A stretch of DNA of 64,000 nt from an uncultured Clostridia bacterium (GTDB taxonomy: Bacteria; Bacillota; Clostridia; Oscillospirales; Acutalibacteraceae), in the NCBI GenBank assembly GCA_946183365.1, contig CAMHAH010000002.1:1-64000 (forward strand). The letters run 5' to 3'. The first letter of the stretch is position 1, and the number at the start of each line of letters is the position of its first letter. The notes beneath the pieces are model-generated. The model had not been told where the DNA came from and did no database searches. It was given only the letters and a program-made list of their open reading frames with translations. The translations under genes and the position numbers were made by a program. This document shows positions 29,818-39,355 of the stretch, piece by piece.

Positions 29818-30060
29818 ATGACTAACTTAGAAAAGTATAACAAAGCATTCATCGATACCTTCGGCGTAAGCGAGGACGCACTCGGTGAGAATTTTACATT
29901 CAAGGATGTGCCCGTATGGGATTCGGTAGCGCATCTTTCTCTTATATCCGAGCTTGAGGACAGCTTTGATGTGCTGTTTGACGCTGAGGATATACTTCAC
30001 TACGGCTCGTATCTCAACGGTATAGAAATACTCAAGAGATACGGCGTTGAGTTTGACTGA
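29818..30060 (+). CDS. Divergent acyl carrier protein, copy 4
   Basis: MTNLEKYNKAFIDTFGVSEDALGENFTFKDVPVWDSVAHLSLISELEDSFDVLFDAEDI; DSV serine. Confidence 0.85.
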   Translation: MTNLEKYNKAFIDTFGVSEDALGENFTFKDVPVWDSVAHLSLISELEDSFDVLFDAEDILHYGSYLNGIEILKRYGVEFD

Positions 30061-30138
30061 TTATTATCAGTTCCGTAATGAACATGGATGATCGCCCGGA
30101 GGTGTGACGAATCGGGCGGAGAGGAGAGCTGATCTGAT

Positions 30139-31284
30139 ATGCGTATATGGGTAGTCGGCAGAGGAATGCCCAGTAAACGGAATAATTTGTTGGGCAGCTT
30201 TGAACTTGAACAAGCGCAAATGCTTGCGCGAGCGGGCATGGACGTCTGCTATTTCGGCGTGAATGTACGCTCGGCAAGGGATCTGAAAGGATTAGGTTAC
30301 CGATACTCTTCTGTTGGCTCTGTCAAGACAGCTTCTTTCAATTTTCCTATCGCAAGATTTATGAATTGGGCCGCGTCGATGCGAATAGCGGTCAAGTGTT
30401 TTCGTGCGCTCGCCGATAATATGGTGAAAAGATACGGTATGCCCGATGTGATACACATCCATTATCCGGCGCTCTGGATGTATGACGCCTTCGAGCCTTT
30501 TCAGAAGAAGGGAGTCAGGATAGTCGCAACCGAGCACTGGTCGCGGGTCATGGAGAAGCAGATCGACGGCGTGCACTCTGAGAGTCTGAGAGAATTCAGT
30601 AAAAAAAGCGACGCTTTGATCTGTGTCAGCTCTGGTCTTGAAAGATCCATCAGAGAGCTGACGGGCACAAAGCGCGACATCTATGTCATACCTAACTTTG
30701 TAAGCTCGGCTTTTTCTATAAAGAGCGAGCCTCATAAGAGCTTTAATTTTATTTGTGTAGGCAGAGTGATACCGATAAAGCAGTTTGACAAGGTCGTCTC
30801 TGCTTTTATTGAGGTGTTCAAAAATAAGTCCGATGTCGTGCTGACTGTTGCCGGCGGCGGAAGCGACTTCGGCAAGCTGAGTAGGATCGTAGCCGATGCC
30901 GGCGCCCATGACAGGGTAAAGCTGCTTGGCACTGTGCCGAGAGAGAAAATGGCTGAGGTCATGGCGTCAGCCGACGCTTTGATATGCTACAGCGTGTATG
31001 AGACTTTCTGCGTCCCGATAATAGAGGCGTGGATGTCCGGCAAGCCGGTCATAGTACCGTCATCTTTGCCGCTGGCGCAGGATAATAATGACGAAAGACT
31101 TGAGAAGCTCGTGGATTATAGTGATACGGAGACTCTCAAGGCCGCTATGCTTGAAATGTATAATGACCACAGCCGTTATGACAGCGAGTGGATAGCGGCT
31201 TACGCTAATGAGCGTTTCAGCGAGCAGGCGGTATCAAAACAGCTGACAGATATCTATCAACAGGTAATAAGGAAAAATCAATGA
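30139..31284 (+). CDS. Glycosyltransferase family 4
   Basis: ICVGRVIPIKQFDKVVSAFIEV...KLLGTVPREKMAEVMASADALICYSVYETFCVPIIEAWMSGKPVIV. Confidence 0.93.
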   Translation: MRIWVVGRGMPSKRNNLLGSFELEQAQMLARAGMDVCYFGVNVRSARDLKGLGYRYSSVGSVKTASFNFPIARFMNWAASMRIAVKCFRALADNMVKRYGMPDVIHIHYPALWMYDAFEPFQKKGVRIVATEHWSRVMEKQIDGVHSESLREFSKKSDALICVSSGLERSIRELTGTKRDIYVIPNFVSSAFSIKSEPHKSFNFICVGRVIPIKQFDKVVSAFIEVFKNKSDVVLTVAGGGSDFGKLSRIVADAGAHDRVKLLGTVPREKMAEVMASADALICYSVYETFCVPIIEAWMSGKPVIVPSSLPLAQDNNDERLEKLVDYSDTETLKAAMLEMYNDHSRYDSEWIAAYANERFSEQAVSKQLTDIYQQVIRKNQ

Positions 31285-32573
31285 GACTGACAATTCATAA
31301 AAGACAGGGAAAATTAAATCTCAGACAGCTTTTGATCGGCGTGATGGTAATATGGCCTTTTCTATATTCCATATGGATACAGGTCAGAATTACTGCGAGT
31401 ACATTTGTGCATTTCCCTTTGATATTGCTAGGAGCGACTGCGATAATAGCTGTTATCTGTTTCGGAAAGCTGTATCAAAGCATTTTACTTGTATGGTTGA
31501 TTTTTTACGGCGTGATCCTGTTATTATCACTCAAGTCGAATAAAAAAGTATTCTTCATGGATTTTGCGGTCAGCTTCAGCTCATGGCTGATCTGCTATAC
31601 CGCGGGAAGAAGGAATGTTTCTTTTGATCTGGTATGCAAGATCGTGCGCAGGCTGGGTATCATTACCGCGTTCACGGTCATTTTGGATTCTACTACCCGT
31701 ATCATTTCGAAAGTGATAGCTCCCATGTTTTATACAAGCGCCGATGTGGAGAAGTTCTCAGGCAGATCCGGGATCCTGAGCTCCGGTTTATTCACACATT
31801 CGGGAATCGCCGGATGCTTCCTTGTGCCCGGTTTATTTGCTTTTTTGGTGAGCTACAGAAATAAAAAGAAAAATGCGTTTTTTTGGATCATGCTGAGTGT
31901 ATTGGCTCTGGGTATAATACTCATCAATAAACGCGGCTTCATGTTGGATATAGCTATCTCGTTGCTTGTCGTCTTTTTGGTCGCAAGACAGTCTGAAGGC
32001 AAAATGAAACTGAGATTGAACCGCGTCCTGATAGTGGTGTTCAGCATACTTATTATAATAGGCGTGTTGTTTGCTATGTATATGAGCATACCGCTCGTAA
32101 GGCAATCCATAAACAATATCACGGATAAGTTCGCTGATGACGATGGTACGCTCTCAGGCAGGACAGAGCTTTATGATCTGGCTATACGTCTGTTCAAGCA
32201 GCATCCGATCATTGGCATAGGTTGGGGCAATTTCAGAGAACAGTCCTTACACGTATTCAGAATGACAAGCTCCAAGACCTATGAAACTCATAACGTTTAT
32301 CTGCAGCTCTTATGTGAGACGGGCGTCATAGGTCTGGCGGCGTTTTTGATAACCATAATATGGATGCTGGTATATACGATAAGACGGTTTATGAGGGTCA
32401 ACTCGATGTATCCCGATTCCGAGGCGTCACTGGCTCTGCGCTTATCTATGTATCTACAACTTTTCTTCATAACCTATTGCTTCAGCGGAAACCCGCTGTA
32501 TGACTATGTTTTTGTTGTTACCTACTTTATTGGTATAGTGCTCTTGGGCGTTAATGAAAGGGAAAATGTATGA
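31281..32573 (+). CDS. O-antigen ligase/polymerase family (Wzy-like) membrane protein
   Basis: Multiple TM helices; SGRTELYDLAIRLFKQHPIIGIGWGNFREQS...THNVYLQLLCETGVIGLAAFLI. Confidence 0.85.
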   Translation: MRLTIHKRQGKLNLRQLLIGVMVIWPFLYSIWIQVRITASTFVHFPLILLGATAIIAVICFGKLYQSILLVWLIFYGVILLLSLKSNKKVFFMDFAVSFSSWLICYTAGRRNVSFDLVCKIVRRLGIITAFTVILDSTTRIISKVIAPMFYTSADVEKFSGRSGILSSGLFTHSGIAGCFLVPGLFAFLVSYRNKKKNAFFWIMLSVLALGIILINKRGFMLDIAISLLVVFLVARQSEGKMKLRLNRVLIVVFSILIIIGVLFAMYMSIPLVRQSINNITDKFADDDGTLSGRTELYDLAIRLFKQHPIIGIGWGNFREQSLHVFRMTSSKTYETHNVYLQLLCETGVIGLAAFLITIIWMLVYTIRRFMRVNSMYPDSEASLALRLSMYLQLFFITYCFSGNPLYDYVFVVTYFIGIVLLGVNERENV

Positions 32574-33646
32574 AAGCAGGAATAATGACCTTTTTCAGCG
32601 CGAATAACTACGGCGCCGTTCTTCAGGCTTACGCGTTGCAAAAAAAGCTGACATCCGAGAACATCGAATGTGAATGTATAGATTATAAGTGCGACGCTAT
32701 AGAGAAGATGCATCAACCCAGAAAAATCGATATAAAATACGGTTTGATTGGCAACGCGAAGATTATAGTTAGCAATATACTGAACGGTCCGAGGCTGAAG
32801 GCGTTCGCTCCGTTCAGAGAGAACATCTCTCACAGCAAGCCGTATACTAAAGCCACTATAGCTCAGGCAAACAATGTTTACGACGCTTTCATCACCGGCA
32901 GCGATCAGGTATTCAGCCTTGACCTCACAGGCTCAGATACCGCGTATTTCCTTGACTTTGTTGCCGACGGTAAACGTAAGATATCCTATGCCGCGAGCAT
33001 GGGAAGGTATCTTGAGGAATACAAGGATATTTATAAGGAACAGCTTGGCAGCTTTGATCTTTTGTCCTTCAGAGAAAAGGCGATAGCCGACAAGATAAAG
33101 AGCGAGATAGATATAGAAGGTCAGACCATACCCGATCCGGTCTTTCTTTTGACGGGTGAGGAATGGAAGAAGAGCCTTAATATTTCGCAAAAATCGAACG
33201 AGAGATATATATTTGTATACGCTCTCTTCGGTTCAAAGACCCTGTTGCAAGCAGCTCAAAGACTGGCTCGTGAGAAGAACTGCAGGCTGTACATAGTCAC
33301 AAAGCTGAATAAGCTGTCGGTAAATGCCGATAAGATAATCAGGGACGCTTCTCCCGAGAGGTTTATCGAGCTTATCGCTAACGCTGAGTATGTGCTGACT
33401 GATTCGTTCCACGGGACTGCGTTCTCATTGATACTAAAAAAGCAGTTCTATACCGTTCTTCCCCCGAAAGCGCCGGAAAGAATAACCGATTTGCTGAGCT
33501 CGGACGAGCTCAAGGCGAGGATCATAGATGATCAGAGCGCGGCGGACGGCAGAGAATTCGACACATCGTTCTCTGCACAGGTCACCGAGAGCTTAAAGCA
33601 TACGGGAGAAAGTTATATTTCTTTGATCAAAAATATAATCAGTTAA
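32570..33646 (+). CDS. Polysaccharide pyruvyl transferase family protein
   Basis: MKAGIMTFFSANNYGAVLQAYALQKKL..., FITGSDQVFSLDLTGSDTAYFLDFV, VLTDSFHGTAFSLILKKQF. Confidence 0.88.
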   Translation: MKAGIMTFFSANNYGAVLQAYALQKKLTSENIECECIDYKCDAIEKMHQPRKIDIKYGLIGNAKIIVSNILNGPRLKAFAPFRENISHSKPYTKATIAQANNVYDAFITGSDQVFSLDLTGSDTAYFLDFVADGKRKISYAASMGRYLEEYKDIYKEQLGSFDLLSFREKAIADKIKSEIDIEGQTIPDPVFLLTGEEWKKSLNISQKSNERYIFVYALFGSKTLLQAAQRLAREKNCRLYIVTKLNKLSVNADKIIRDASPERFIELIANAEYVLTDSFHGTAFSLILKKQFYTVLPPKAPERITDLLSSDELKARIIDDQSAADGREFDTSFSAQVTESLKHTGESYISLIKNIIS

Positions 33647-33683
33647 GTCAAAACTCTGTTTTGATGTATGGGTGTTAATAAAT

Positions 33684-35957
33684 ATGCGTGTTTTAACTGT
33701 AACATATTTGATTAATAATTACGGCTCGGTTTTACAGGCGTTCGCACTGCAAAACATTTTAAAAGAAAACTCAGCTGAGCCTGTTATCATCAAAATAAAG
33801 AACAGGCCCTCCGGACGAAAAGCAAAAATAAATAAGTATCTGAAGGTTTTTAAGCCGACAAAGAGTTACACAAGTTCGGTCAAACTGAAAATGATACTTC
33901 AGGAAGGTCGCTTCATCGAAAAAGAAAAAAAGCTCAAACGCTTTATAGATGAACACATCTCTGTTATTGAAGTGAATTCATCTAAAGAAGCCGCGAGAGA
34001 GGTAAAAGACACCGATATTTTATTGGCAGGAAGCGACCAGATCTGGACTTATATAACGGGAAAAACCGCCTCTTGGTATACATTCAGATGGCCGGGACTG
34101 TCTGATGACGTAAAGAGAGTAAGCTATGCCGCAAGCGCCGGTCTTAGCGAGCTCAGCGACGTCCAAAAGGATGATTATCACAGAGCTCTCAGGGATTTCA
34201 GCTGCGTTTCCTTCAGAGAGCAGCAGAGCGTCGATCTCCTTGGATCCTCTTTATCATCTCCTGTTCGCTGCGATCTCGACCCGACATTGCTGTTTGATAA
34301 GGAGAAGTGGTCTGAGTTAGCCGCTGAGCGGATAGAAAGCTCCCCTTACGTGTTTGTATATATGCTCAGACCCGACACCCGATTGATAGAAATGGGTAAA
34401 AAATACGCCGCCGAACATAACTGTAAGGTTATCTATACCGGCTTGATGGCGGATAATTATAAAGGAGTGGAAACCGTCTGTTCCGCGGGAGTAGAAGAGT
34501 TTCTCTCATATATCAAATATGCTGACGCTGTCATAACGAATTCTTTTCACGGTATGGCTTTTTCAATACAGTTCGAGAAGCAGTTTGTATCCGTTCAGTT
34601 ATCATCTACAAACTCGAGAGCGTTAAATCTTTTGAACAAGCTCGATCTGGCCCACAGACAAATCAAAACGATTGAAGAAATATCGGTTTTGAATGATAAG
34701 ATAGATTATATCCCGGTCAAAGAACGCTTGACCGCAGAGAGAGCCTTATCGCTCGGATATATAAAGCAGATATGCTCGAGTGAAGTATTTGATAAGCCTG
34801 TTAAAAAATCGTACTTCGATACAGGCCACAGCTCAGATTGCAGAGGCTGCACAGCCTGCTCCGCAAACTGTCCCGTAAACGCGATCAGCATGATCGCTGA
34901 AAACGGCTTTGTCTATCCTGAGATAGACGATGAAAAGTGTATACACTGCAACAAATGTGTAAAAACCTGTGAAAAGACCCTCAGGACAATATCGGGGTCA
35001 GATAACGCTGAGGTTTATTACGGCTGGAACTCCGATAAGGATATAAGATGGCAGAGCACCTCGGGCGGAGCGTTCCGCGCTATTGTGGACGCTTATACAA
35101 AGGAATTTCCCGAAGCCTGGGTATACGGAGCGGTATACAACGATAAATTCTATGTTGTGCATACCGGTACTCAGGATAAGAATGTCATCTCTGATATGTG
35201 CCGCTCAAAGTATCTTCAGAGTAATATCGAAGGTATTTATGATGAGATAAAAGAACGTATCAAGAATAAACAGCGCGTGCTGTTTTCGGGTACTCCGTGT
35301 CAGGTCGCCGGTCTGAGAGCGGTCATAGGCGATACCGAGTATCTGCTTACGGTAGACTTTATTTGTCACGGTGTATCTAATCCGCTGTATTTCAGCGAGT
35401 ACATCAAAGGCTTGGGCGAGAAAAAGAACAGTCCGGTCACATCATATTCATTCAGGACAAAGACAGATACGCTGAAAAAGAAATCTTATCGCTTGATATC
35501 GCTCAAATACGAGAACGGAACAAGCGAGCTTACCGATGAAGATCTGTATGTCATGTCGTATAAGTATCGGATGTTTTACAGAAGCTCATGCTATAACTGC
35601 GAGTTTGCGCGTATGGAGCGCTGTTCGGACATAACACTTGGAGATTTCTGGGGATTAGAGAAAAAGATCCCCGCTTTGCAGACCGAGCGGCTCAAGGGTA
35701 TCTCTATGATGATGCTCAATACAGACAAGGCGAGATCATTCAAAAACAATCTTTCGAAATACTTTGAGATGAAACGCTATGACGGTGATTTTACGGCTTA
35801 TTCACATCTGTTCCTGCCTTCGGCATCATGCCGCGTAAAGATGAAGGAATACTCGGATGACCAAAGCTTTATCGACTATCTGTCAGATACGATCACCCCT
35901 AAGATGAGAGCGATGTATACACACCCCAAGGCGGCGTGGCTGTTGAGAATTCTCTGA
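33684..35957 (+). CDS. Fusion: polysaccharide pyruvyl transferase domain + 2x[4Fe-4S] + coenzyme F420 hydrogenase/dehydrogenase beta-like domain
   Basis: N-term TVTYLINNYGSVLQAFALQ...LLAGSDQIWTYITG...VITNSFHGMAFSIQF; middle CRGCTACSANCPVNAI...CIHCNKCVKTC; C-term STSGGAFRAIVDAY...RVLFSGTPCQVAGLRAV. Confidence 0.88.
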   Translation: MRVLTVTYLINNYGSVLQAFALQNILKENSAEPVIIKIKNRPSGRKAKINKYLKVFKPTKSYTSSVKLKMILQEGRFIEKEKKLKRFIDEHISVIEVNSSKEAAREVKDTDILLAGSDQIWTYITGKTASWYTFRWPGLSDDVKRVSYAASAGLSELSDVQKDDYHRALRDFSCVSFREQQSVDLLGSSLSSPVRCDLDPTLLFDKEKWSELAAERIESSPYVFVYMLRPDTRLIEMGKKYAAEHNCKVIYTGLMADNYKGVETVCSAGVEEFLSYIKYADAVITNSFHGMAFSIQFEKQFVSVQLSSTNSRALNLLNKLDLAHRQIKTIEEISVLNDKIDYIPVKERLTAERALSLGYIKQICSSEVFDKPVKKSYFDTGHSSDCRGCTACSANCPVNAISMIAENGFVYPEIDDEKCIHCNKCVKTCEKTLRTISGSDNAEVYYGWNSDKDIRWQSTSGGAFRAIVDAYTKEFPEAWVYGAVYNDKFYVVHTGTQDKNVISDMCRSKYLQSNIEGIYDEIKERIKNKQRVLFSGTPCQVAGLRAVIGDTEYLLTVDFICHGVSNPLYFSEYIKGLGEKKNSPVTSYSFRTKTDTLKKKSYRLISLKYENGTSELTDEDLYVMSYKYRMFYRSSCYNCEFARMERCSDITLGDFWGLEKKIPALQTERLKGISMMMLNTDKARSFKNNLSKYFEMKRYDGDFTAYSHLFLPSASCRVKMKEYSDDQSFIDYLSDTITPKMRAMYTHPKAAWLLRIL

Positions 35958-36053
35958 GTATCAGCGCCATTTTCACTCAAATGACTGAAAAATAATAGTT
36001 TATTCAAATGCTTTGGATAACGGTTAGTAAGACAATAAGAAGGTATTATAATC

Positions 36054-37610
36054 ATGGCAAAATCAAGAACGACTAAAGCGACATTGAATATTGCGACTTC
36101 AGCGATCTATGAAGTCGCCGCGATGGTGTGCGCGCTGATATTACCGCGTTTGATTCTGTCGCATTTCGGCTCTGCATATAACGGTATAGTTTCTTCTGTC
36201 TCACAGTTCCTCACGCTTATCTCGCTTTTAACGCTGGGCGTGACCGCTTCTACAAGAGTAGCGTTATATCAATCTCTCGCCGCTAAGGATATTCGAAAGA
36301 CCAGCGCTATCGTACGCGCTACCAATAACTATATGCGCAAGGTCGGAATCGTACTGCTGATATATATCCTTGCTATCGCTTTGATATATCCTTTGGTAGT
36401 ACATACGGGCTTTGATTATTTTGACATATTCATTCTGATACTGATAATCGGCGCCAGCGCCTTTGCCGAGTTTTTCTTCGGAGTAACATATCGTACCTTC
36501 CTGCTTGCCGATCAGAGCGTATATATTTCCAATATCTTCACGACTATCTCTGTCATATTGAATACGGTGCTCTCTGTAATACTGATAAATATGGGCTTCA
36601 GTATTCAAATAGTAAAGCTGGGCAGCGCGGCGGTATTTGTGCTCCGACCGATCATGCAGTATATATATGTACATAAAAAGTATAAGCTGATAAAGAATAT
36701 CGAGCCTGACAAGAGCGCGCTTAATAAGCGCGGCGACGCTATGGCTCACGCGCTCGCGAATATCGTCCATGACCATACCGATATTATAGTCCTGACCATA
36801 TTTACCGACGTCAAGACGGTATCGGTATATACCGTGTATAATCTGGTCATGAACGCGCTCAAAAAGATACAGTCCATAATGACGACCGGTACCGAGCCGA
36901 TATTCGGCGATATGTGGGCAAAGGGCGAAAAAACCAAGATCAAGAATTTTCTCGGTTTCTATGAGTTCGCAATATACTCGTTCGCGTCTATAGTTTTCTC
37001 AATAGCCATGGTCATGCTGCTGCCGTTCATTGCTCTGTATACCAAGGGTGTACACGACGTAGAGTATATACTGCCGGTATATGCAGTGGTCATAACGATG
37101 GCGTTCGCTTTCCAGTCTATCAGGACACCGTATTTGTGTCTGGTACAGGGTGTCGGTCATTACAAAGAAACAAAGGCTGCCGCTATCATTGAGGCTGCCA
37201 TGAATATAGTGATATCAGTTGTTCTGGTACAGTTCATCGGTATAGTCGGCGTTGCGGTGGGTACATTCGTCGCCAATGTATACCGTTCATATCAGTACGC
37301 GTTTTACATAGATAAGAATATCGTCAAGAGAGGTAAAAGAGTATTCATATTAAAGTCGATATGGGCTTTGTTCAATATGGCGCTGATATGTATTCCCGCT
37401 GAGCTGGTATTACAAAACATCGTGATCAACAGTTGGCTGAAGTGGATCGGAGTAGCGGTTATCGTAAGTATGTACGCTATCGTCGTATGGTTGATCTCGT
37501 CGCTGATATTCTACCGCAAGGACATGATAGTCGCCTTGAAGCGAGGTAAAGACATCATGCAAAAGCGTTTCTTAAAGCGCAAAAGAAAAAGACCTGAGGT
37601 AAGATCATAA
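36054..37610 (+). CDS. Polysaccharide flippase (Wzx/MATE-like oligosaccharide flippase)
   Basis: About 12-14 TM helices; ALILPRLILSHFGSAYNGIVSSVSQFLTLISLLTLGVTASTRVALYQSLA. Confidence 0.88.
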   Translation: MAKSRTTKATLNIATSAIYEVAAMVCALILPRLILSHFGSAYNGIVSSVSQFLTLISLLTLGVTASTRVALYQSLAAKDIRKTSAIVRATNNYMRKVGIVLLIYILAIALIYPLVVHTGFDYFDIFILILIIGASAFAEFFFGVTYRTFLLADQSVYISNIFTTISVILNTVLSVILINMGFSIQIVKLGSAAVFVLRPIMQYIYVHKKYKLIKNIEPDKSALNKRGDAMAHALANIVHDHTDIIVLTIFTDVKTVSVYTVYNLVMNALKKIQSIMTTGTEPIFGDMWAKGEKTKIKNFLGFYEFAIYSFASIVFSIAMVMLLPFIALYTKGVHDVEYILPVYAVVITMAFAFQSIRTPYLCLVQGVGHYKETKAAAIIEAAMNIVISVVLVQFIGIVGVAVGTFVANVYRSYQYAFYIDKNIVKRGKRVFILKSIWALFNMALICIPAELVLQNIVINSWLKWIGVAVIVSMYAIVVWLISSLIFYRKDMIVALKRGKDIMQKRFLKRKRKRPEVRS

Positions 37611-39160
37611 TGGATAATATTTGGAAAGAAAAAACCGAAAAGCTGAATGAAAGACGACTGTCGGCGCGTGAGGGCGGCGGCAAGGCGAGGATCGACAAGC
37701 AGCATGAAAAAGGCAAGCTGACCGCTCGTGAGAGGCTTGAAGCGCTGTTTGACGACAATACCTTTGTCGAAGTGAACGACCTCATAGCCTCGCGCTGCTC
37801 AGATTTCGGCATGGATAAAAAGAAGCGCCCCGGCGACGGAGTAGTTACCGGCTACGGATATATCCACGGCAGGCTGGCGTATGCCGCTTCTCAGGATTTC
37901 ACCGTAGGCGGCGGCTCTCTCGGAGAGGCTCATGCTATGAAGATATGCCGCGTCATGGATATGGCGCTTGAGATGAAGGCGCCGTTCATATCTGTCAACG
38001 ACAGCGGCGGCGCTCGAATAGAAGAGGGCATCGACAGCCTCGCGGGATATGCCGATATCTTTTATCGCAATACCATAGCGTCGGGCGTTATCCCTCAGAT
38101 ATCGGTCATACTCGGACCGTGTGCCGGCGGAGCCTGTTACTCGCCGGCTATTTGTGATTATATATTTATGACAGAAGAAAACAGCCAGATGTATATCACC
38201 GGACCCTCGGTGGTAAAGTCTGTTACCGGTGAGGTCATCACCGCCGCGGAGCTTGGCGGCGCATCGGTACACGCGGGTGTATCGGGTGTGGCTCACTTTG
38301 TATATCCCGATGATCTTTCATGTCTCAACGGCGTGAGAAGGCTGCTGGGTTATCTGCCTCAAAGCAATGAAGATGAGATATTGACGGTACCCGGAAGATC
38401 TATAGATCGCTGCTCGGAGCTACCCGATATCGTGCCTGCCGACTCTAAAAAGGGCTATGATGTGAGAGACGTCATTGCTACCTTCGTAGATGAAGGCTCA
38501 TTCATGGAGGTACAGGCGGCTTTCGCTCAGAACATAGTTGTAGGCTTTTCGCGGATCGAGGGCAAGACCGTGGGTATAGTAGCGAACCAGAGCAACTATA
38601 TGGCGGGCTCGCTTGAGATAAACGCTTCTGATAAGGGAGCGCGCTTCATACGCTTCTGTGACTGCTTTGGAATACCCCTGCTCACTTTGGTTGACGTACC
38701 GGCGTTCCTGCCCGGCAGTCAGCAGGAGCACGGCGGTATCATACGTCACGGCGCAAAGATGCTGTACGCGTACTCAGAGGCTACCGTACCTAAGATATCG
38801 GTCATTATGCGCAAGGCTTACGGCGGAGCGTATATCGCGATGAACAGCAAGGGCATCGGCGCCGATACGGTATTCGCTTGGCCTATCGCCGAGATAGCGG
38901 TAATGGGCGCTTCGGGCGCTGTCGCGATCATCGGCAGAAGAGCGATCGACGCCGCTGAGGATCCCTCGGCTAAGCGCGAGGAGCTAATAAATGAATATAA
39001 TGAAAAGTTCATGAACCCGTATATAGCCGCCGAGCACGGCTATGTCGACGAGGTCATCCTGCCTGAAGAAACAAAAATTAGGGTCGTATCCGCTTTGAGG
39101 ATGCTTGAAAACAAAAAGCAGCAAAGACCCTATAAAAAGCACGGTAATATTCCGCTGTAA
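37610..39160 (+). CDS. Biotin-dependent carboxyltransferase, acyl-CoA (MmdA/PccB/12S transcarboxylase-like)
   Basis: ERLEALFDDNTFVEVND...SQDFTVGGGSLGEAHAMKICRVMDMALEMKAPFISVNDSGGARIEEG...AYGGAYIAMNSKGIGAD. Confidence 0.93.
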   Translation: MDNIWKEKTEKLNERRLSAREGGGKARIDKQHEKGKLTARERLEALFDDNTFVEVNDLIASRCSDFGMDKKKRPGDGVVTGYGYIHGRLAYAASQDFTVGGGSLGEAHAMKICRVMDMALEMKAPFISVNDSGGARIEEGIDSLAGYADIFYRNTIASGVIPQISVILGPCAGGACYSPAICDYIFMTEENSQMYITGPSVVKSVTGEVITAAELGGASVHAGVSGVAHFVYPDDLSCLNGVRRLLGYLPQSNEDEILTVPGRSIDRCSELPDIVPADSKKGYDVRDVIATFVDEGSFMEVQAAFAQNIVVGFSRIEGKTVGIVANQSNYMAGSLEINASDKGARFIRFCDCFGIPLLTLVDVPAFLPGSQQEHGGIIRHGAKMLYAYSEATVPKISVIMRKAYGGAYIAMNSKGIGADTVFAWPIAEIAVMGASGAVAIIGRRAIDAAEDPSAKREELINEYNEKFMNPYIAAEHGYVDEVILPEETKIRVVSALRMLENKKQQRPYKKHGNIPL

Positions 39161-39165
39161 CGGAG

Positions 39166-39351
39166 GTGTCCGCATTGAAATTGACCGATGAAGCCATCGT
39201 CGCTATGGCGATAGCCGCTATCGCTGAGGAAAGCGGCGCCGAAATGAGCGATATCAGAGTGAGATCGTTCAAGAAGGTCGGTAAGAGCCAACTTGAAGAA
39301 TATATCGAAGAACGCGGTATCGCTTATAAAAAATATCAACTGGGAGACTGA
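39166..39351 (+). CDS. Small protein resembling C-terminal region of OadG/MmdD or MmdE (no TM helix)
   Basis: LTDEAIVAMAIAAIAEESGAEMSDIRVRSFKKV; resembles the '...ELVAVIAAAIAA...VRSIRR' tail of decarboxylase gamma/delta subunits; start GTG or downstream TTG. Confidence 0.55.
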   Translation: MSALKLTDEAIVAMAIAAIAEESGAEMSDIRVRSFKKVGKSQLEEYIEERGIAYKKYQLGD

Positions 39352-39355
39352 ACGA

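Noticed and set aside
23769-30060. Modular type I polyketide synthase
   Set aside because: All activities are on separate small proteins; no multidomain KS-AT-ACP megasynthase present.
30292-30909. 205-aa minus-strand ORF opposite the GT4 gene
   Set aside because: Shadow ORF; no domain signature.
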